NCBI GenBank assembly: GCA_934401915.1
Contig: CAKRSV010000004.1
Span: 62,001-126,000, forward strand
Source: an uncultured Lachnospiraceae bacterium
GTDB taxonomy: Bacteria > Bacillota > Clostridia > Lachnospirales > Lachnospiraceae
Length of the DNA: 64,000 nucleotides
Direction of reading: 5' to 3'
Positions 33,772 through 43,870 of the stretch are shown piece after piece. The position numbers and the translations under genes were made by a program. Position 1 is the first letter of the stretch. Each line of letters begins with the position of its first letter. The notes under the pieces are model-generated. The model was not told the origin of the DNA and searched no databases. It saw only the letters and a list, made by a program, of their open reading frames with translations.

Positions 33772-34629
33772 ATGTCAAAAAAAGCATCCAAGTTTCAGGA
33801 AAAGTTTATGTCCCTTAAATTCCGGGGGAAGGAGATCTTTAAACCGCTCAATACCGGAAGGATCGACGAGCATGTGCTCTGCATTCGGGAATTTGCCGCC
33901 AACATTTTCTTTTATACCAGGAACGGGCAGACGATAATGATCGACGCAGGTTACAATTACGAGCGTCTGCGGGAAAAGATGGAGCGGCTGTCGCTTGATC
34001 CGGCACAGATCGGACAGATCCTGATCACGCATCAGGACACCGACCATGTCGGCGCGGTGGAGAGAGACAGCGACGGTCTGTTCCGGCATGCGACGCTGTA
34101 TGTGGGAGAGATCGAGAACCGTTATCTGACGGGAGAGGTGCGCCGCAGGGTGTACGGCGGATGCTACAAGCTGCCGCAGGTGACGATCGACAACAAAAAG
34201 GTACTGCTAAAGGACGGAGACATCTTCACCATCGGAGACATCAAGGTTGAATGTATCCTGGTGCCCGGTCACACCTGGGGACATCTGGTGTATCTGATCG
34301 ACGACAGGTATCTGTTCACCGGGGATACGATCTGGTTCGGACCGGAGGGAGGCTGCAGCTTCCTGAACGGTCTGGCGGAGGATAACAAACTTGCCGTAAA
34401 GTCGCTGGCAATGCTGGAACAGAACCTGCGCAGCCGCAACCGGAAGCTGATCGTCATCAGCGGACATACCGGCTGGTCGGACGATCTGGATTTTGTGTTT
34501 GCCCATACGGACACCGTCTGCCATTCGGACAGAAAGCAAAAGCCCCACGACCCGGAGGCGACTTACGATGCGTACGACGAATCGGACGACACGAAGGAGA
34601 AGGCGCAGAGCGGCTTGCAGCGCCCTTGA
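33772..34629 (+). CDS. MBL-fold metallo-hydrolase
   Basis: About 285 residues. The metal-binding motif is ITHQDTDHVGAVE (about residue 86), with VPGHTWGHLVYLI and FTGDTIWFG as later ligands. No signal peptide. The acidic C-terminal tail (DAYDESDDTKEK) is unusual. GAAAAGAGGAGACC precedes ATG 33772. Substrate is unknown. The cobalamin riboswitch begins about 50 bases after its stop. Confidence 0.88.
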   Translation: MSKKASKFQEKFMSLKFRGKEIFKPLNTGRIDEHVLCIREFAANIFFYTRNGQTIMIDAGYNYERLREKMERLSLDPAQIGQILITHQDTDHVGAVERDSDGLFRHATLYVGEIENRYLTGEVRRRVYGGCYKLPQVTIDNKKVLLKDGDIFTIGDIKVECILVPGHTWGHLVYLIDDRYLFTGDTIWFGPEGGCSFLNGLAEDNKLAVKSLAMLEQNLRSRNRKLIVISGHTGWSDDLDFVFAHTDTVCHSDRKQKPHDPEATYDAYDESDDTKEKAQSGLQRP

Positions 34630-34637
34630 ATTTCTGA

Positions 34638-34666
34638 TTGAATACTTTGTAGAAATATGTTATATT
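34638..34666 (+). promoter_or_regulatory. promoter of the cobalamin operon
   Basis: TTGAAT (34638-34643), 17 bases, TATATT (34661-34666), placing the transcript start just before the cobalamin riboswitch. Confidence 0.65.
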
Positions 34667-34683
34667 GACTGCAGTTGAATAGA

Positions 34684-34880
34684 GAGCGATCAGGTGTCGA
34701 AGCAGTCGGACAGTTGTCCGGCTGGCTTCGGTGAAAAGGGAAACAGGTGTGAATCCTGTACGAACTCGTCACCGTAATCAGGGAGCTGAGGCCGATATAT
34801 CACTGGGAAACTGGGAAGATGGCGGATGCGATGATCTTTAAGCCGGGAGACCTGCCTGATGGCTGTACGGAAACGTTTGT
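34684..34880 (+). ncRNA. cobalamin riboswitch
   Basis: The core elements occur in order: GTGAAAAGGGAAACAGGTG, GAATCCTGT, CACCGTAATCAGGGAGC, CACTGGGAAACTGGGAAG and GCCGGGAGACCTGCC. Together they form the aptamer that binds adenosylcobalamin or related corrinoids. An intrinsic terminator sits downstream before the first gene, so high cobalamin should end transcription of the whole surface and synthesis operon. Confidence 0.9.
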
Positions 34881-34961
34881 TTCAAGCCACGAGTAACTGG
34901 TTGTACGTGTAAGAGCAGAGATGGTCCTTCGGGCGACCTGTCTGTGTTTTCTTTGTGTACA

Positions 34962-34996
34962 AACCCTTTACCTGTTACAGGAAAAGGGTTTTTTTG
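34962..34996 (+). terminator. riboswitch-controlled intrinsic terminator
   Basis: AACCCTTT and CCTG pair with CAGG and AAAGGGTT, followed by a run of T. It lies between the aptamer and the first gene (35067). Confidence 0.85.
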
Positions 34997-35066
34997 GTTT
35001 GGATATTTTTTCCGGCTTCTGTTTGACAGAGAAAAGAGGACAGGAAACTGTCGAAGGAGGAGAATT

Positions 35067-36350
35067 ATGAAAAAAAGAGCAGTAGTAATGTTGATGGCAG
35101 CAATGGTGGGCTGCAGCATGGTCGGATGCGGCACAAGCGCACAGACGACAGCAGAGAGCACAGCGCAGGAGAGCAGCGTGGATGAGACGACGGCTGCAGA
35201 GGATACCGCAGAGGAAACCGCGGATGTGCAGGAAGAGACCGACGCAGCAGAGGAAGCTGAGGAGACAACAGGGGAGGATGCAGACAAGGTGGCAGCAGAT
35301 AACGTAGCGGCACTGATCGATGCGATCTATGTACAGGAGAGAACCGACGAGACAGACAAGCAGTGTGCAGACGCAAAGGCGGCATGGGATGCACTGACCG
35401 ACGCACAGAAGGAGCTGGTTGAGGGAGAGAACGCAGATCCCGATTATTTCGGAAGAGATACCGGAGACGCCTCCAAGGACGACCCGCGCAACGAGGATGA
35501 GATCGGAGAGAATGAGATCCTGGCAGTAAGCTTCGGAACCTCTTTCAATGACAGCCGTGTGGCAGATATCAAGGGAATCGAGGATGCGCTGCAGGAGGCA
35601 TATCCCGACTGGTCCGTGAGAAGAGCATTCACAGCACAGATTATCATCAACCATGTACAGGCAAGAGATGGCGAGTGCATCGACAATATGCAGCAGGCGC
35701 TTGACCGCGCGGTAGCAAATGGGGTAAAGAACCTGATCGTACAGCCGACGCATCTGATGCACGGCGCTGAGTATGACGAGCTGGCAGAGGCAGTAGCAGA
35801 GTACCAGGATCAGTTTGAGAGCGTAAAGATCGCTGAACCGCTGCTCGGAGAAGTGGGCGATGACGCGACCATTATCAACGATGACAAGAAGGCAGTTGCC
35901 CAGATCCTTACCGCAGAGGCAGTTAAGACAGCAGGATACGACAGTCTGGATGCAGCGAAAGAGGATGGAACGGCATTCGTATTTATGGGACATGGTACAT
36001 CCCATTCCGCTAAGGTATCCTACAGCCAGATGCAGACACAGATGGGCGAGCTTGGCTACGACAACGTATTTATCGGAACCGTGGAGGGCGAGCCGGAGGA
36101 GACAGCCTGTGAGGCAGTCATCGATGCGGCAGCAGAGGCAGGCTATACCAAGATCGTGCTTCGTCCGCTGATGGTTGTAGCAGGAGATCATGCGAACAAC
36201 GATATGGCAGGAGAAGAGGAAGATTCCTGGCTGAGCATGTTCCAGGCGTCCGGCAAGTTTGAGAGCGTTGATACGCAGGTGCTCGGACTTGGCGGGATCG
36301 CAGATATTCAGCAGATTTATGTTGAGCACACAGCAGACGCAATGAAATAA
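35067..36350 (+). CDS. cbiK: exported, lipid-anchored CbiK-type sirohydrochlorin chelatase
   Basis: About 427 residues. A lipoprotein signal (AAMVGC, SMVGC) is followed by an acidic Thr/Ala/Glu linker and a small helical unit (AKAAWDALTDAQKELV) of the kind seen in surface proteins. The C-terminal 280 residues are a CbiK chelatase: EILAVSFGTSFNDSR, VQPTHLMHGAEYDE, FMGHGTSHSAKVSYSQMQ and VVAGDHANNDMAGEE carry the metal-binding His residues. GGAGGAGAATT precedes the ATG. CbiK normally inserts cobalt in the cytosol. This one should act outside the membrane, so scavenging or metal exchange on external tetrapyrroles is plausible. Confidence 0.88.
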   Translation: MKKRAVVMLMAAMVGCSMVGCGTSAQTTAESTAQESSVDETTAAEDTAEETADVQEETDAAEEAEETTGEDADKVAADNVAALIDAIYVQERTDETDKQCADAKAAWDALTDAQKELVEGENADPDYFGRDTGDASKDDPRNEDEIGENEILAVSFGTSFNDSRVADIKGIEDALQEAYPDWSVRRAFTAQIIINHVQARDGECIDNMQQALDRAVANGVKNLIVQPTHLMHGAEYDELAEAVAEYQDQFESVKIAEPLLGEVGDDATIINDDKKAVAQILTAEAVKTAGYDSLDAAKEDGTAFVFMGHGTSHSAKVSYSQMQTQMGELGYDNVFIGTVEGEPEETACEAVIDAAAEAGYTKIVLRPLMVVAGDHANNDMAGEEEDSWLSMFQASGKFESVDTQVLGLGGIADIQQIYVEHTADAMK

Positions 36351-36392
36351 GGGATCACGCCCATGGCGGATCTGAAATGGAGATAAAAAGCA

Positions 36393-37340
36393 ATGAAGAG
36401 AAAGAACATAACGGCAGTGTGCGTACTGCTGCTGTCCGGTCTTCTCTGGCAGGGCTGTTCCGGAAAGACAGACGCACCCGCAGAGGGAGCGTCTGCCGCA
36501 CCGGCGGCAGAGGCAGAGGCGGAAGAAGCACCGGCGGATACAGCGCAGGAGAACGAACCGGAAACCGCAGAGGCGGAGACAGACAAAGCAGAAGAGACAC
36601 AGGATGTACAGGTCGAGCTTCCAGATGGGGTTTACACGGCGAAGTTTGCGACAGACAGCTCCATGTTCCGCGTCAGCGAGGCGTGCGACGGAAAGGGAAC
36701 GCTGACGGTCGAGGACGGCCAGATGACGATCCATATTTCGCTCAACTCGAAAAAGATCGTGAATCTTTATCCGGGACTTTCTGAGGATGCTGCCAAAGAA
36801 GATGCAGAGCTGCTGCAGCCGACCACAGATACCGTGACGTACAGCGACGGTCTGACGGAAGAGGTGTACGGCTTTGACGTCCCGGTTCCCGCGCTGGAGG
36901 AAGAGTTTGATCTGGCGTTGATCGGGACGAAGGAAAAGTGGTACGACCATAAGGTGAAGGTTTCCGACCCGGAACCGCTTGCAGGCGAAACGGGAGAGGA
37001 GACGGAAAACGCCGGGATAGAGGACGGCAGCTATCAGGTAGAACTTTCCATGGAAGGGGGAAGCGGCCGGGCGCAGATCACGTCTCCGGCAGAGCTTACC
37101 GCGGCAGACGGAGAGATGATGGCGCGCATCGAGTGGAGCAGCCCGAACTATGACTATATGATCGTAGCGGGCGAAAAGTATCTGCCGGTCAATACGGACG
37201 GTAATTCTGTGTTTGAGATCCCGGTGGCAGCGCTGGATGAACCGATCGAGGTCATCGGAGATACGGTGGCGATGAGCACGCCGCACGAAGTGGAGTATAC
37301 GATCACCTTTCATGCGGATACATTACAGCCGGCAGAATAA
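36393..37340 (+). CDS. lipoprotein with two related beta-rich domains
   Basis: 315 residues. Lipobox LWQGC (Cys 22) is followed by an Ala/Glu-rich linker to about residue 75. Two domains with matching landmarks follow: DGVYTAKFATDSSMFRVS at about 81 and DGSYQVELSMEGGSGRAQIT at about 212, the second continuing with WSSPNYDYMIVAGEKYLPV and FEIPVAAL. The pattern is NEAT-like and could bind a tetrapyrrole, but I am not certain of the family. It lies between the exported chelatase and the importer, under the same riboswitch. Confidence 0.65.
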   Translation: MKRKNITAVCVLLLSGLLWQGCSGKTDAPAEGASAAPAAEAEAEEAPADTAQENEPETAEAETDKAEETQDVQVELPDGVYTAKFATDSSMFRVSEACDGKGTLTVEDGQMTIHISLNSKKIVNLYPGLSEDAAKEDAELLQPTTDTVTYSDGLTEEVYGFDVPVPALEEEFDLALIGTKEKWYDHKVKVSDPEPLAGETGEETENAGIEDGSYQVELSMEGGSGRAQITSPAELTAADGEMMARIEWSSPNYDYMIVAGEKYLPVNTDGNSVFEIPVAALDEPIEVIGDTVAMSTPHEVEYTITFHADTLQPAE

Positions 37341-37352
37341 AGGAGAAGAAAC

Positions 37353-38561
37353 ATGACAGGAAGTAGGAGAAAGATTTTGCTTTGCTGTCTCTGGATAACG
37401 GGACTGCTTTGGCTGTATGGCTGTGGCAGTCCCTCTTCCGATTCTGCGTCCGGAGAAGCCGTATCATCGGAGACGGCGGTGAATGAGACGGAGAAAGCGG
37501 TGGAACAGGAGACACCCGTCTTTGCCGACCTGGAGAAACAGGGCAGCATGGAACTGGCGTACGCGGAGAATTTCGGCGTGGATTACTACGAAGGCGGGTA
37601 TGAAATGCTGAGAACGGTGGATGGAACGCAGATCCTGCTTGTGCCAGAGGGAGAACAGACGCCGACAGGGGTGGAGTCCGGGACGATCGTCCTGGAGAGA
37701 CCGGTGTCGGATCTGTATCTGGTATCTTCCGGGGTGATGGATATGTTCCGTGAACTGGACGCGCTCTCGACTATCCGCTTTTCCGCGCAGAAGGAGGAAA
37801 ACTGGTATATCGGGGAGGCCAGAGAAGCGATGGCACAGGGAACGATCCGCTATGCGGGGAAGTACAACCGCCCCGACTATGAACAGATCGTCTCGGAGGG
37901 GTGTTCCCTTGCCATCGAAAACCGGATGATCCTGCATGCACCGGAAGTCATGGAGAAGCTGCAGGAGTTCGGGATCCCGGTTATGATCGAGTATTCCAGC
38001 TATGAGAAGCACCCGCTCGGCAGGGTGGAGTGGATCCGCTTTTTCGGCGCGCTGACCGGACGGGAGAAAGAAGCCGAGGAGGCGTTTGAAAAACAGAAAA
38101 CGACGCTGGAGCAGGTGGCGAAGGAGAATGGCACGGATAAGACGGCAGCGTTTTTCTATATCACCTCCAACGGACTGGTGCAGGTAAGGCAGAGCACCGA
38201 TTATATCCCGAAGATGATCGAGATCGCAGGCGGCACCTACGTACCGGAGGACGCAGGGGATCCAGACTCTGGGAGATCGACGATGAATATGCAGATCGAA
38301 GATTTTTATGACAAGGCAAGGGAGGCAGATTTTCTGATCTACAACAGTTCGATCGACGGAGGGATCAAAACGTTGGAAGAGCTGACGGACAAGTGCAGCG
38401 TGCTGAAGGATTTCAAGGCGGTACAGGAGGGGAATGTCTTTTGTACGACCAACGATATGTATCAGCAGTCGATGGCGGTCGGGCAGCTGACCGAGGATAT
38501 CCACCGGATGCTGACGGGGAAGGATGAACAGGAAATGACCTATCTTTTTCGGCTCAGATAG
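37353..38561 (+). CDS. ABC transporter solute-binding lipoprotein (BtuF/FecB type)
   Basis: 402 residues. Lipobox WLYGC near residue 24, Ser/Glu linker, then a class III binding protein: VERP-like VLERPVSDLYLVSSGVMDMFRELDAL, GKYNRPDYEQIVSEGCSLAI, IPVMIEYSSYEKHPLGRVEW, VFCTTNDMYQQSMAVGQLTEDIHRML. Such proteins carry corrinoids, haem or siderophores. The cobalamin riboswitch favours a corrinoid or a tetrapyrrole precursor. It precedes its permease and ATPase. Confidence 0.85.
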   Translation: MTGSRRKILLCCLWITGLLWLYGCGSPSSDSASGEAVSSETAVNETEKAVEQETPVFADLEKQGSMELAYAENFGVDYYEGGYEMLRTVDGTQILLVPEGEQTPTGVESGTIVLERPVSDLYLVSSGVMDMFRELDALSTIRFSAQKEENWYIGEAREAMAQGTIRYAGKYNRPDYEQIVSEGCSLAIENRMILHAPEVMEKLQEFGIPVMIEYSSYEKHPLGRVEWIRFFGALTGREKEAEEAFEKQKTTLEQVAKENGTDKTAAFFYITSNGLVQVRQSTDYIPKMIEIAGGTYVPEDAGDPDSGRSTMNMQIEDFYDKAREADFLIYNSSIDGGIKTLEELTDKCSVLKDFKAVQEGNVFCTTNDMYQQSMAVGQLTEDIHRMLTGKDEQEMTYLFRLR

Positions 38562-38587
38562 ACGGAGAGAGGCGCAGGAGGTGCGGG

Positions 38588-39610
38588 ATGGAAAAGGGAC
38601 AGCGGAGAAAGCAAAAATATACGGCGGCATTTCTGATACTGGGTGGCGGCGTGCTTTTGCTGCTGCTGGCGAATCTCTGCATCGGAACCGTGTCGATACC
38701 GGCGGCGGATATCCTTGCATCCATGCGGGGCGAAGGCGGCACAAATACAGGCATCCTCTGGAACATCCGTATGCCGAGGGCGATCGCGGCGATGGTGCTC
38801 GGCGGCGCCCTTGCACTTGCGGGTTATCTGCTCCAGACCTTTTTCCACAACCCGATCGCCGGACCGTTTGTGCTTGGGATTTCTTCAGGCGCCAAGATGG
38901 TGGTGGCGCTTTTGATGATCTTCTGCATGGGGCGTGGGATAGCGGTCCGGTCGGCGTTCCTGGTGGCGGCGGCTTTTCTGGGATCCATGGTGTCGATGGG
39001 GTTTGTCCTGATCATGTCGCGCCGCGTCAGCAATATGTCCATGCTGGTCATCAGCGGCATTATGATCGGTTATATCTGTTCCGCGGTCACAGAGTTTGTG
39101 GTAACGTTTGCAAGTGATGCGGAGATCGTGAACCTGCACAACTGGTCGAGGGGGAGCTTCTCCGGGATGAACTGGGATCAGGTGACGGTCATGTCGGTGG
39201 TGACGGCGCTTGCCTTCACAGCTGTTCTATGGCTTTCCAAGCCGCTTGGCGCCTATCGGCTCGGAGAATCCTATGCGCAGAACCTGGGAGTCAACATCCG
39301 TCTGCTCCGCGTGGCGTTGGTGATCCTCTCCAGCATTTTGTCCGGCTGCGTCGTGGCGTTTGCGGGGCCGATCTCCTTTGTGGGCGTCGCGGTTCCCCAG
39401 CTGATCAAGAGACTGCTTGGAAGCACAAGACCGCTTCTGATGATACCCGCCTGCTTTCTGGGAGGAAGCGTATTTTGCCTGTTTTGTGATCTGCTGTCCC
39501 GCAGGATGCTTTCACCGACGGAGCTGAGCATCAGCACGGTCACAGCGGTATTTGGCGCTCCGGTGGTCCTTTGGATCATGGGAACACGCGGCAGGGAGAG
39601 AACGGAATGA
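38588..39610 (+). CDS. ABC transporter permease (BtuC/FecCD type)
   Basis: 340 residues and about ten membrane segments. RMPRAIAAMVLGGALALAG and the cytosolic coupling region around GPISFVGVAVPQLIKRLLGS are FecCD/BtuC landmarks. ACGGAGAGAGGCGCAGGAGG precedes the ATG. It overlaps the ATPase start by 4 bases (ATGA). Together with the binding protein it forms an importer for a corrinoid-like compound. Confidence 0.9.
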   Translation: MEKGQRRKQKYTAAFLILGGGVLLLLLANLCIGTVSIPAADILASMRGEGGTNTGILWNIRMPRAIAAMVLGGALALAGYLLQTFFHNPIAGPFVLGISSGAKMVVALLMIFCMGRGIAVRSAFLVAAAFLGSMVSMGFVLIMSRRVSNMSMLVISGIMIGYICSAVTEFVVTFASDAEIVNLHNWSRGSFSGMNWDQVTVMSVVTALAFTAVLWLSKPLGAYRLGESYAQNLGVNIRLLRVALVILSSILSGCVVAFAGPISFVGVAVPQLIKRLLGSTRPLLMIPACFLGGSVFCLFCDLLSRRMLSPTELSISTVTAVFGAPVVLWIMGTRGRERTE

Positions 39611-40746
39611 AGGAATACTATTTCAAAACAGAAAAGCTGAGTGTCGGCTATGATGGAAAGCCGCTGATCGAGAACGTAGAGTTTGCGCTGAAAAAGGGAG
39701 AGATCCTCACGCTGATCGGCCCGAACGGCGCCGGAAAATCCACGATCCTGAAAAGTATCGCCGGGCAGCTTGCGCTGATAGGCGGCACGGTGTATCTGGG
39801 AGAGCAGCGTATGGACAGCATCGGCAGGGCAGAGCTTGCGCGCACGATGGCGGTCGTGTGGACCGGAAGGATGAGAACGGAGCTGATGACCTGCGAGGAC
39901 GTCGTCGGGATGGGAAGATACCCCTATACGGGACGGTTCGGTCTGCTGTCGAGGGAGGATCACTTTGCCGTGCAGGAGGCGATGGAACTGGTACATGTCA
40001 CCGCGATCCGGGATCAGGATTTCACAAGGATCAGCGACGGTCAGAGACAGCGCGTCATGCTGGCACGCGCGATCTGCCAGGAGCCGGAGATCCTGATCCT
40101 GGACGAGCCAACCTCCTATCTGGACATCCGTTACAAGCTGGAATTTCTTTCCACGCTGCAGCGCATGGCGAGAAAGAAAAACCTGACGGTGATCCTCTCC
40201 CTGCATGAGCTGGATCTCGCTGCGAGAGTGTCCGACCGGATCCTGTGTGTGAACGGCAGATATGTGGAGCGGTTCGGGGAGCCGCAGGAGATCTTTCAGG
40301 CGGGGTATCTGAGCCGCCTGTTTGCCATCGCAGAGGGAAGCTATGATGAAGAAAACGGCGGACTGGAGCTGGAAGCGGTGAAGGAAGGAAAACGGGTTTT
40401 TGTTATAGCGGGAGGTGGAAGCGGACGGAATGAGTATAGACGGCTGCAACGGCAGGGACAGGCGTTTGCGACCGGCATCCTGTACGACAATGACCTCGAC
40501 TATCCGGTGGCGAAGGCGCTGGCGGCAGAGGTGATCGGCACGCCGGGATTTGAACCGGTGGAGGAGGCGGCGCGCAGCCGGGCAAAGAAATGCCTGGAAG
40601 AGTGCGAGCGCGTCATCTGCTGCAGGAGGGAGTTTGGAACTTACGATCAGGCGAACCGGGAGCTGCTGGAATATGCAAGGAAGTGTGGCAAACCGGTAGA
40701 GCTGCGGGACGGAGAAAGAAAGGATCAGAAGCAATGGCAAAGGTGA
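39607..40746 (+). CDS. ABC transporter ATPase (BtuD/FecE type) with extra C-terminal domain
   Basis: 379 residues, about 120 longer than a normal BtuD. Walker [10 protein letters not shown] lies near residue 38, the signature is a variant ISDGQRQR, and Walker B is [12 protein letters not shown]. After about residue 255 a separate domain begins ([47 protein letters not shown]), which looks Rossmann-like. The domain's role is unknown, perhaps corrinoid sensing or salvage. The gene overlaps cbiP by 13 bases. Confidence 0.88.
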   Translation: MKEYYFKTEKLSVGYDGKPLIENVEFALKKGEILTLIGPNGAGKSTILKSIAGQLALIGGTVYLGEQRMDSIGRAELARTMAVVWTGRMRTELMTCEDVVGMGRYPYTGRFGLLSREDHFAVQEAMELVHVTAIRDQDFTRISDGQRQRVMLARAICQEPEILILDEPTSYLDIRYKLEFLSTLQRMARKKNLTVILSLHELDLAARVSDRILCVNGRYVERFGEPQEIFQAGYLSRLFAIAEGSYDEENGGLELEAVKEGKRVFVIAGGGSGRNEYRRLQRQGQAFATGILYDNDLDYPVAKALAAEVIGTPGFEPVEEAARSRAKKCLEECERVICCRREFGTYDQANRELLEYARKCGKPVELRDGERKDQKQWQR

Positions 40747-42218
40747 TTATGGTGCAGGGAACCATGTCCGGTGCAGGAAAAAGCCTGCTGGTGGCAGGAC
40801 TTTGCCGGATCTTCCGGCAGGACGGATATCGCGTGGCGCCCTTCAAATCACAGAATATGGCGCTCAATTCCTTTATCACAGAGGAAGGACTGGAGATGGG
40901 GCGGGCGCAGGTGATGCAGGCGGAGGCGGCAGGGATCCCGCCGATGGTGTGCATGAATCCGATCCTGCTCAAGCCGACCAGCCATACCGGTTCGCAGGTG
41001 ATCGTCAACGGGGAGGTGCTCGGAAATATGAGCGCCAGAGATTATTTTGCCTATAAGCGGGAGCTGATACCGGATATCAGGAAGGCTTTTCGCAGACTGG
41101 AGGAATACGCCGATATCATCGTGATCGAGGGGGCGGGAAGCCCTGCGGAGATCAATCTGAAGGAAAACGACATCGTGAACATGGGACTTGCGCAGATGGT
41201 GGACGCTCCGGTCCTTCTGGCGGGGGACATCGACCGGGGCGGCGTGTTTGCCCAGCTTCTGGGAACGCTGATGCTTCTGACAAAGGAGGAGCAGGAGCGG
41301 GTGAAGGGACTGCTGATCAACAAGTTCCGCGGGGATGTGACCATCCTTGAGCCGGGAATCCGTATGCTGGAGGAAAAGGGTGGGATCCCGGTGAGCGGCG
41401 TGATCCCGTACATGGAGCTTTCGCTGGAGGACGAGGACAGTCTGTCGCCAAGGTTTGCCAAAAAGGAGCGCGGCGTGATCGACCTTGCGGTGATCCACTA
41501 TCCGCGGATCTCCAACTTCACGGATTTTAATGTGTTTGAGCAGATGCCGGAGGTGACGGTGCGGTATGTCTCCTCAGCCGGCGAGCTGCATCACCCGGAT
41601 CTGGTATTTCTTCCGGGAAGCAAGAATACCATGGGCGATCTGCGCTGGATGCGGCAGAACGGCCTGGAGGCGGATGTGAAGAAGCTGGCGCAGGAGATTC
41701 CGGTCTTTGGGATCTGCGGCGGCTATCAGATGCTGGGAGAGCACATCGAGGATCCGGACGGCGTGGAAGAAGGGGGCTGTATGAGAGGCATGGAGCTTCT
41801 GCGGGAGCACACGGTCCTGCTTCCAGAGAAGAAAAGATGCCAGACGGAGGGCATGATCGGCAGCGTGCCGGGAATATTGCAAAAGCTGTCCGGGCGTTCT
41901 TTCCGGGGCTATGAGATCCATATGGGACGAACCCGGCAGACAGGGGAGGACGGGGCGCAGATGGCAGAGCAGACCGTTTCCACAGACGGCAGAAATGTCT
42001 ACGGCTCGTATGTGCACGGACTGTTTGACGAGGGAGATACGGCGGGAGCGCTGGTTCAGATCCTGGCAGAGAGAAAGGGGATCAGCCTGGAGACAAGGGG
42101 CTTCGAGGACTACCGGGTCTATAAGGAAAAGCAGTATGACCGGCTGGCAGATGAAATGAGAAGCGCCCTGCATATGGAGGAAATCTATGGAATACTCAGA
42201 GAAGCCAGAGTGGAATAA
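40734..42218 (+). CDS. cbiP: cobyric acid synthase CbiP
   Basis: About 494 residues, normal length. The N-terminal dethiobiotin-synthetase-like ATPase has [14 protein letters not shown]. The C-terminal class I glutamine amidotransferase has [11 protein letters not shown] with the nucleophilic Cys and the VHGLFD His region. It amidates the b, d, e and g side chains of adenosylcobyrinic acid diamide. ATG 40734 lies inside the end of the ATPase gene, and its own 3' end overlaps cobT by 32 bases. Confidence 0.95.
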   Translation: MAKVIMVQGTMSGAGKSLLVAGLCRIFRQDGYRVAPFKSQNMALNSFITEEGLEMGRAQVMQAEAAGIPPMVCMNPILLKPTSHTGSQVIVNGEVLGNMSARDYFAYKRELIPDIRKAFRRLEEYADIIVIEGAGSPAEINLKENDIVNMGLAQMVDAPVLLAGDIDRGGVFAQLLGTLMLLTKEEQERVKGLLINKFRGDVTILEPGIRMLEEKGGIPVSGVIPYMELSLEDEDSLSPRFAKKERGVIDLAVIHYPRISNFTDFNVFEQMPEVTVRYVSSAGELHHPDLVFLPGSKNTMGDLRWMRQNGLEADVKKLAQEIPVFGICGGYQMLGEHIEDPDGVEEGGCMRGMELLREHTVLLPEKKRCQTEGMIGSVPGILQKLSGRSFRGYEIHMGRTRQTGEDGAQMAEQTVSTDGRNVYGSYVHGLFDEGDTAGALVQILAERKGISLETRGFEDYRVYKEKQYDRLADEMRSALHMEEIYGILREARVE

Positions 42219-43284
42219 CATCCGTTCCATCAATCCGCCGGATGAGCGGATCAGACAGCGGGTGCGGGACAACTGGGACGCCGTTGCAAAGCCGCTTGAC
42301 GGGCTTGGAAGGTTTGAGGAGCTCACCGCGCAGATCGGGGCGATAACAGGGGATGAAACGATAGAGATCTCGCGAAGGGCGGTTCTGATCCTGTGCGCGG
42401 ACAATGGGATCGTGGAGGAGCAGATCAGCCAGAGCGGGCAGGCGGTCACAGCCGCGGTCGCACGCGCGATGGGAGAGGGCAGGTCGTCAGTCGGCAGGAT
42501 GGCGGCAGGCTTTGGGATCGACACCATCCCGGTTGACATCGGGATCAATGCACCGGAGAAAATCCCACAGGTACTGGACCGGCGGATCCGGCCGGGGACG
42601 AGAAACTTCCGGAAGGAGCCGGCGATGACCGGGGAGGAGACGCAGGCGGCGATCCGCACCGGGATAGAGCTTGTGCGGGAGTGTAAGGCGAAAGGATACC
42701 GGATCCTTGCAACGGGGGAGATGGGGATCGGCAACACGACGACCAGCAGCGCTGTGGCAGCAAGTCTGTTAGGATGCAGCGCAGAGCTTGTCACGGGGAG
42801 AGGAGCCGGTCTGGATGACCAGAGTCTGGAACGGAAGCGTCAGGTGATCGCGGAGGCGATCGGGCGCTATGGCCTGTATAAGGCAGATCCCTTTACGGTG
42901 CTGCAGAACGTCGGCGGACTGGATATTGCCGGACTTGCGGGCGTCTGCATCGGCGGAGCGCTCTTCCATGTGCCGGTCGTGCTGGACGGCGTGATCAGTC
43001 TCTGTGCGGCTCTTACAGCAGAGCGGCTTGTACCGGGATGCAGGGCCTATCTGCTTGCGTCACACCGGGGAAAAGAACCGGCGGCGGATCTCCTTCTGCG
43101 GGAGCTTTCATTAAGTCCGGTGATCGACGCGCAGCTTGCGCTGGGGGAAGGAACCGGCGCGGTCATGCTGTTTCCGCTTCTTGACATGGCGGTCAGCGTC
43201 TACCGGAGCGGGATGACGTTTGAGCGGATGCAGGTGGAACAGTACCGGAGGCTGTCGCAGGAAACAGAACGCGGCGAGCGATGA
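42187..43284 (+). CDS. cobT: nicotinate-nucleotide:dimethylbenzimidazole phosphoribosyltransferase CobT
   Basis: 365 residues. [19 protein letters not shown] at the start and [20 protein letters not shown] in the middle are CobT signatures. The catalytic Glu is expected in the C-terminal [11 protein letters not shown] block. It makes the alpha-ribazole phosphate of the lower ligand. GGAGGAAATCT before the ATG lies inside the cbiP coding end. Confidence 0.95.
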   Translation: MEYSEKPEWNNIRSINPPDERIRQRVRDNWDAVAKPLDGLGRFEELTAQIGAITGDETIEISRRAVLILCADNGIVEEQISQSGQAVTAAVARAMGEGRSSVGRMAAGFGIDTIPVDIGINAPEKIPQVLDRRIRPGTRNFRKEPAMTGEETQAAIRTGIELVRECKAKGYRILATGEMGIGNTTTSSAVAASLLGCSAELVTGRGAGLDDQSLERKRQVIAEAIGRYGLYKADPFTVLQNVGGLDIAGLAGVCIGGALFHVPVVLDGVISLCAALTAERLVPGCRAYLLASHRGKEPAADLLLRELSLSPVIDAQLALGEGTGAVMLFPLLDMAVSVYRSGMTFERMQVEQYRRLSQETERGER

Positions 43285-43290
43285 GAAAGG

Positions 43291-43869
43291 ATGAAAGAGA
43301 TGTTCCTACTGGTGATCGGAGGAAGCGGGAGCGGCAAATCAGCCTATGCGGAGGAATGTGCCTGCGCCGTTTCGGAAAAGGGAAGGCTTTACTATCTGGC
43401 GGCGATGCAGGCATGCGATGAGGAGAGCGTAAGGCGTATCGAGAGGCACCGCAGGCTGCGGAGCGGAAAAGGATTTTGGACGATCGAGCAGCCGGTCGGG
43501 ATAGAAAAGGCACTCGCGCAGATGACAGAGGATCGCGCAGAAGGCACAGAGGGAAAGAGACGGGCGACAGCGCTGCTCGAATGTGTCTCGAACCTGACTG
43601 CCAATGAAATGTTTGCAAAAGAAGGAATACGGACCTGCGACGAGACGACAGAACGGGTCGTGCGCGGGGTAATGGAGCTGGGCGAACAGTTGGAAAATCT
43701 GATCGTAGTGACAAACAATGTCGCGGAGGACGGCGTGCCGTACGACGGGACGACCAGAGCTTATCTGGAGGCGCTTGGCGCGATCAATGAGAATCTTGCC
43801 GGGATGGCAGACCGTGTGGTGGAGGTTGTTTCAGGAATCCCGGTTGTACTGAAGGAAGGGGGAGAATGA
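43291..43869 (+). CDS. cobU: adenosylcobinamide kinase/guanylyltransferase CobU
   Basis: 192 residues. Walker A VIGGSGSGKSAYAEE is at residues 7-21, HRRLRSGKGFWTIEQP carries the guanylylated His, and LIVVTNNVAEDGVPYDGTTRAY is the C-terminal nucleotide region. It phosphorylates adenosylcobinamide and transfers GMP to it. A second, shorter CobU-like protein is encoded three genes later. The gene ends 1 base before cobS. Confidence 0.93.
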   Translation: MKEMFLLVIGGSGSGKSAYAEECACAVSEKGRLYYLAAMQACDEESVRRIERHRRLRSGKGFWTIEQPVGIEKALAQMTEDRAEGTEGKRRATALLECVSNLTANEMFAKEGIRTCDETTERVVRGVMELGEQLENLIVVTNNVAEDGVPYDGTTRAYLEALGAINENLAGMADRVVEVVSGIPVVLKEGGE

Positions 43870-43870
43870 G

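Noticed and set aside
34968..37313. A 781-codon open frame on the minus strand opposite the chelatase and lipoprotein genes
   Set aside because: It is a mirror of low-complexity coding sequence, is Cys/Leu/Arg-rich without domains, and overlaps two well-supported genes.
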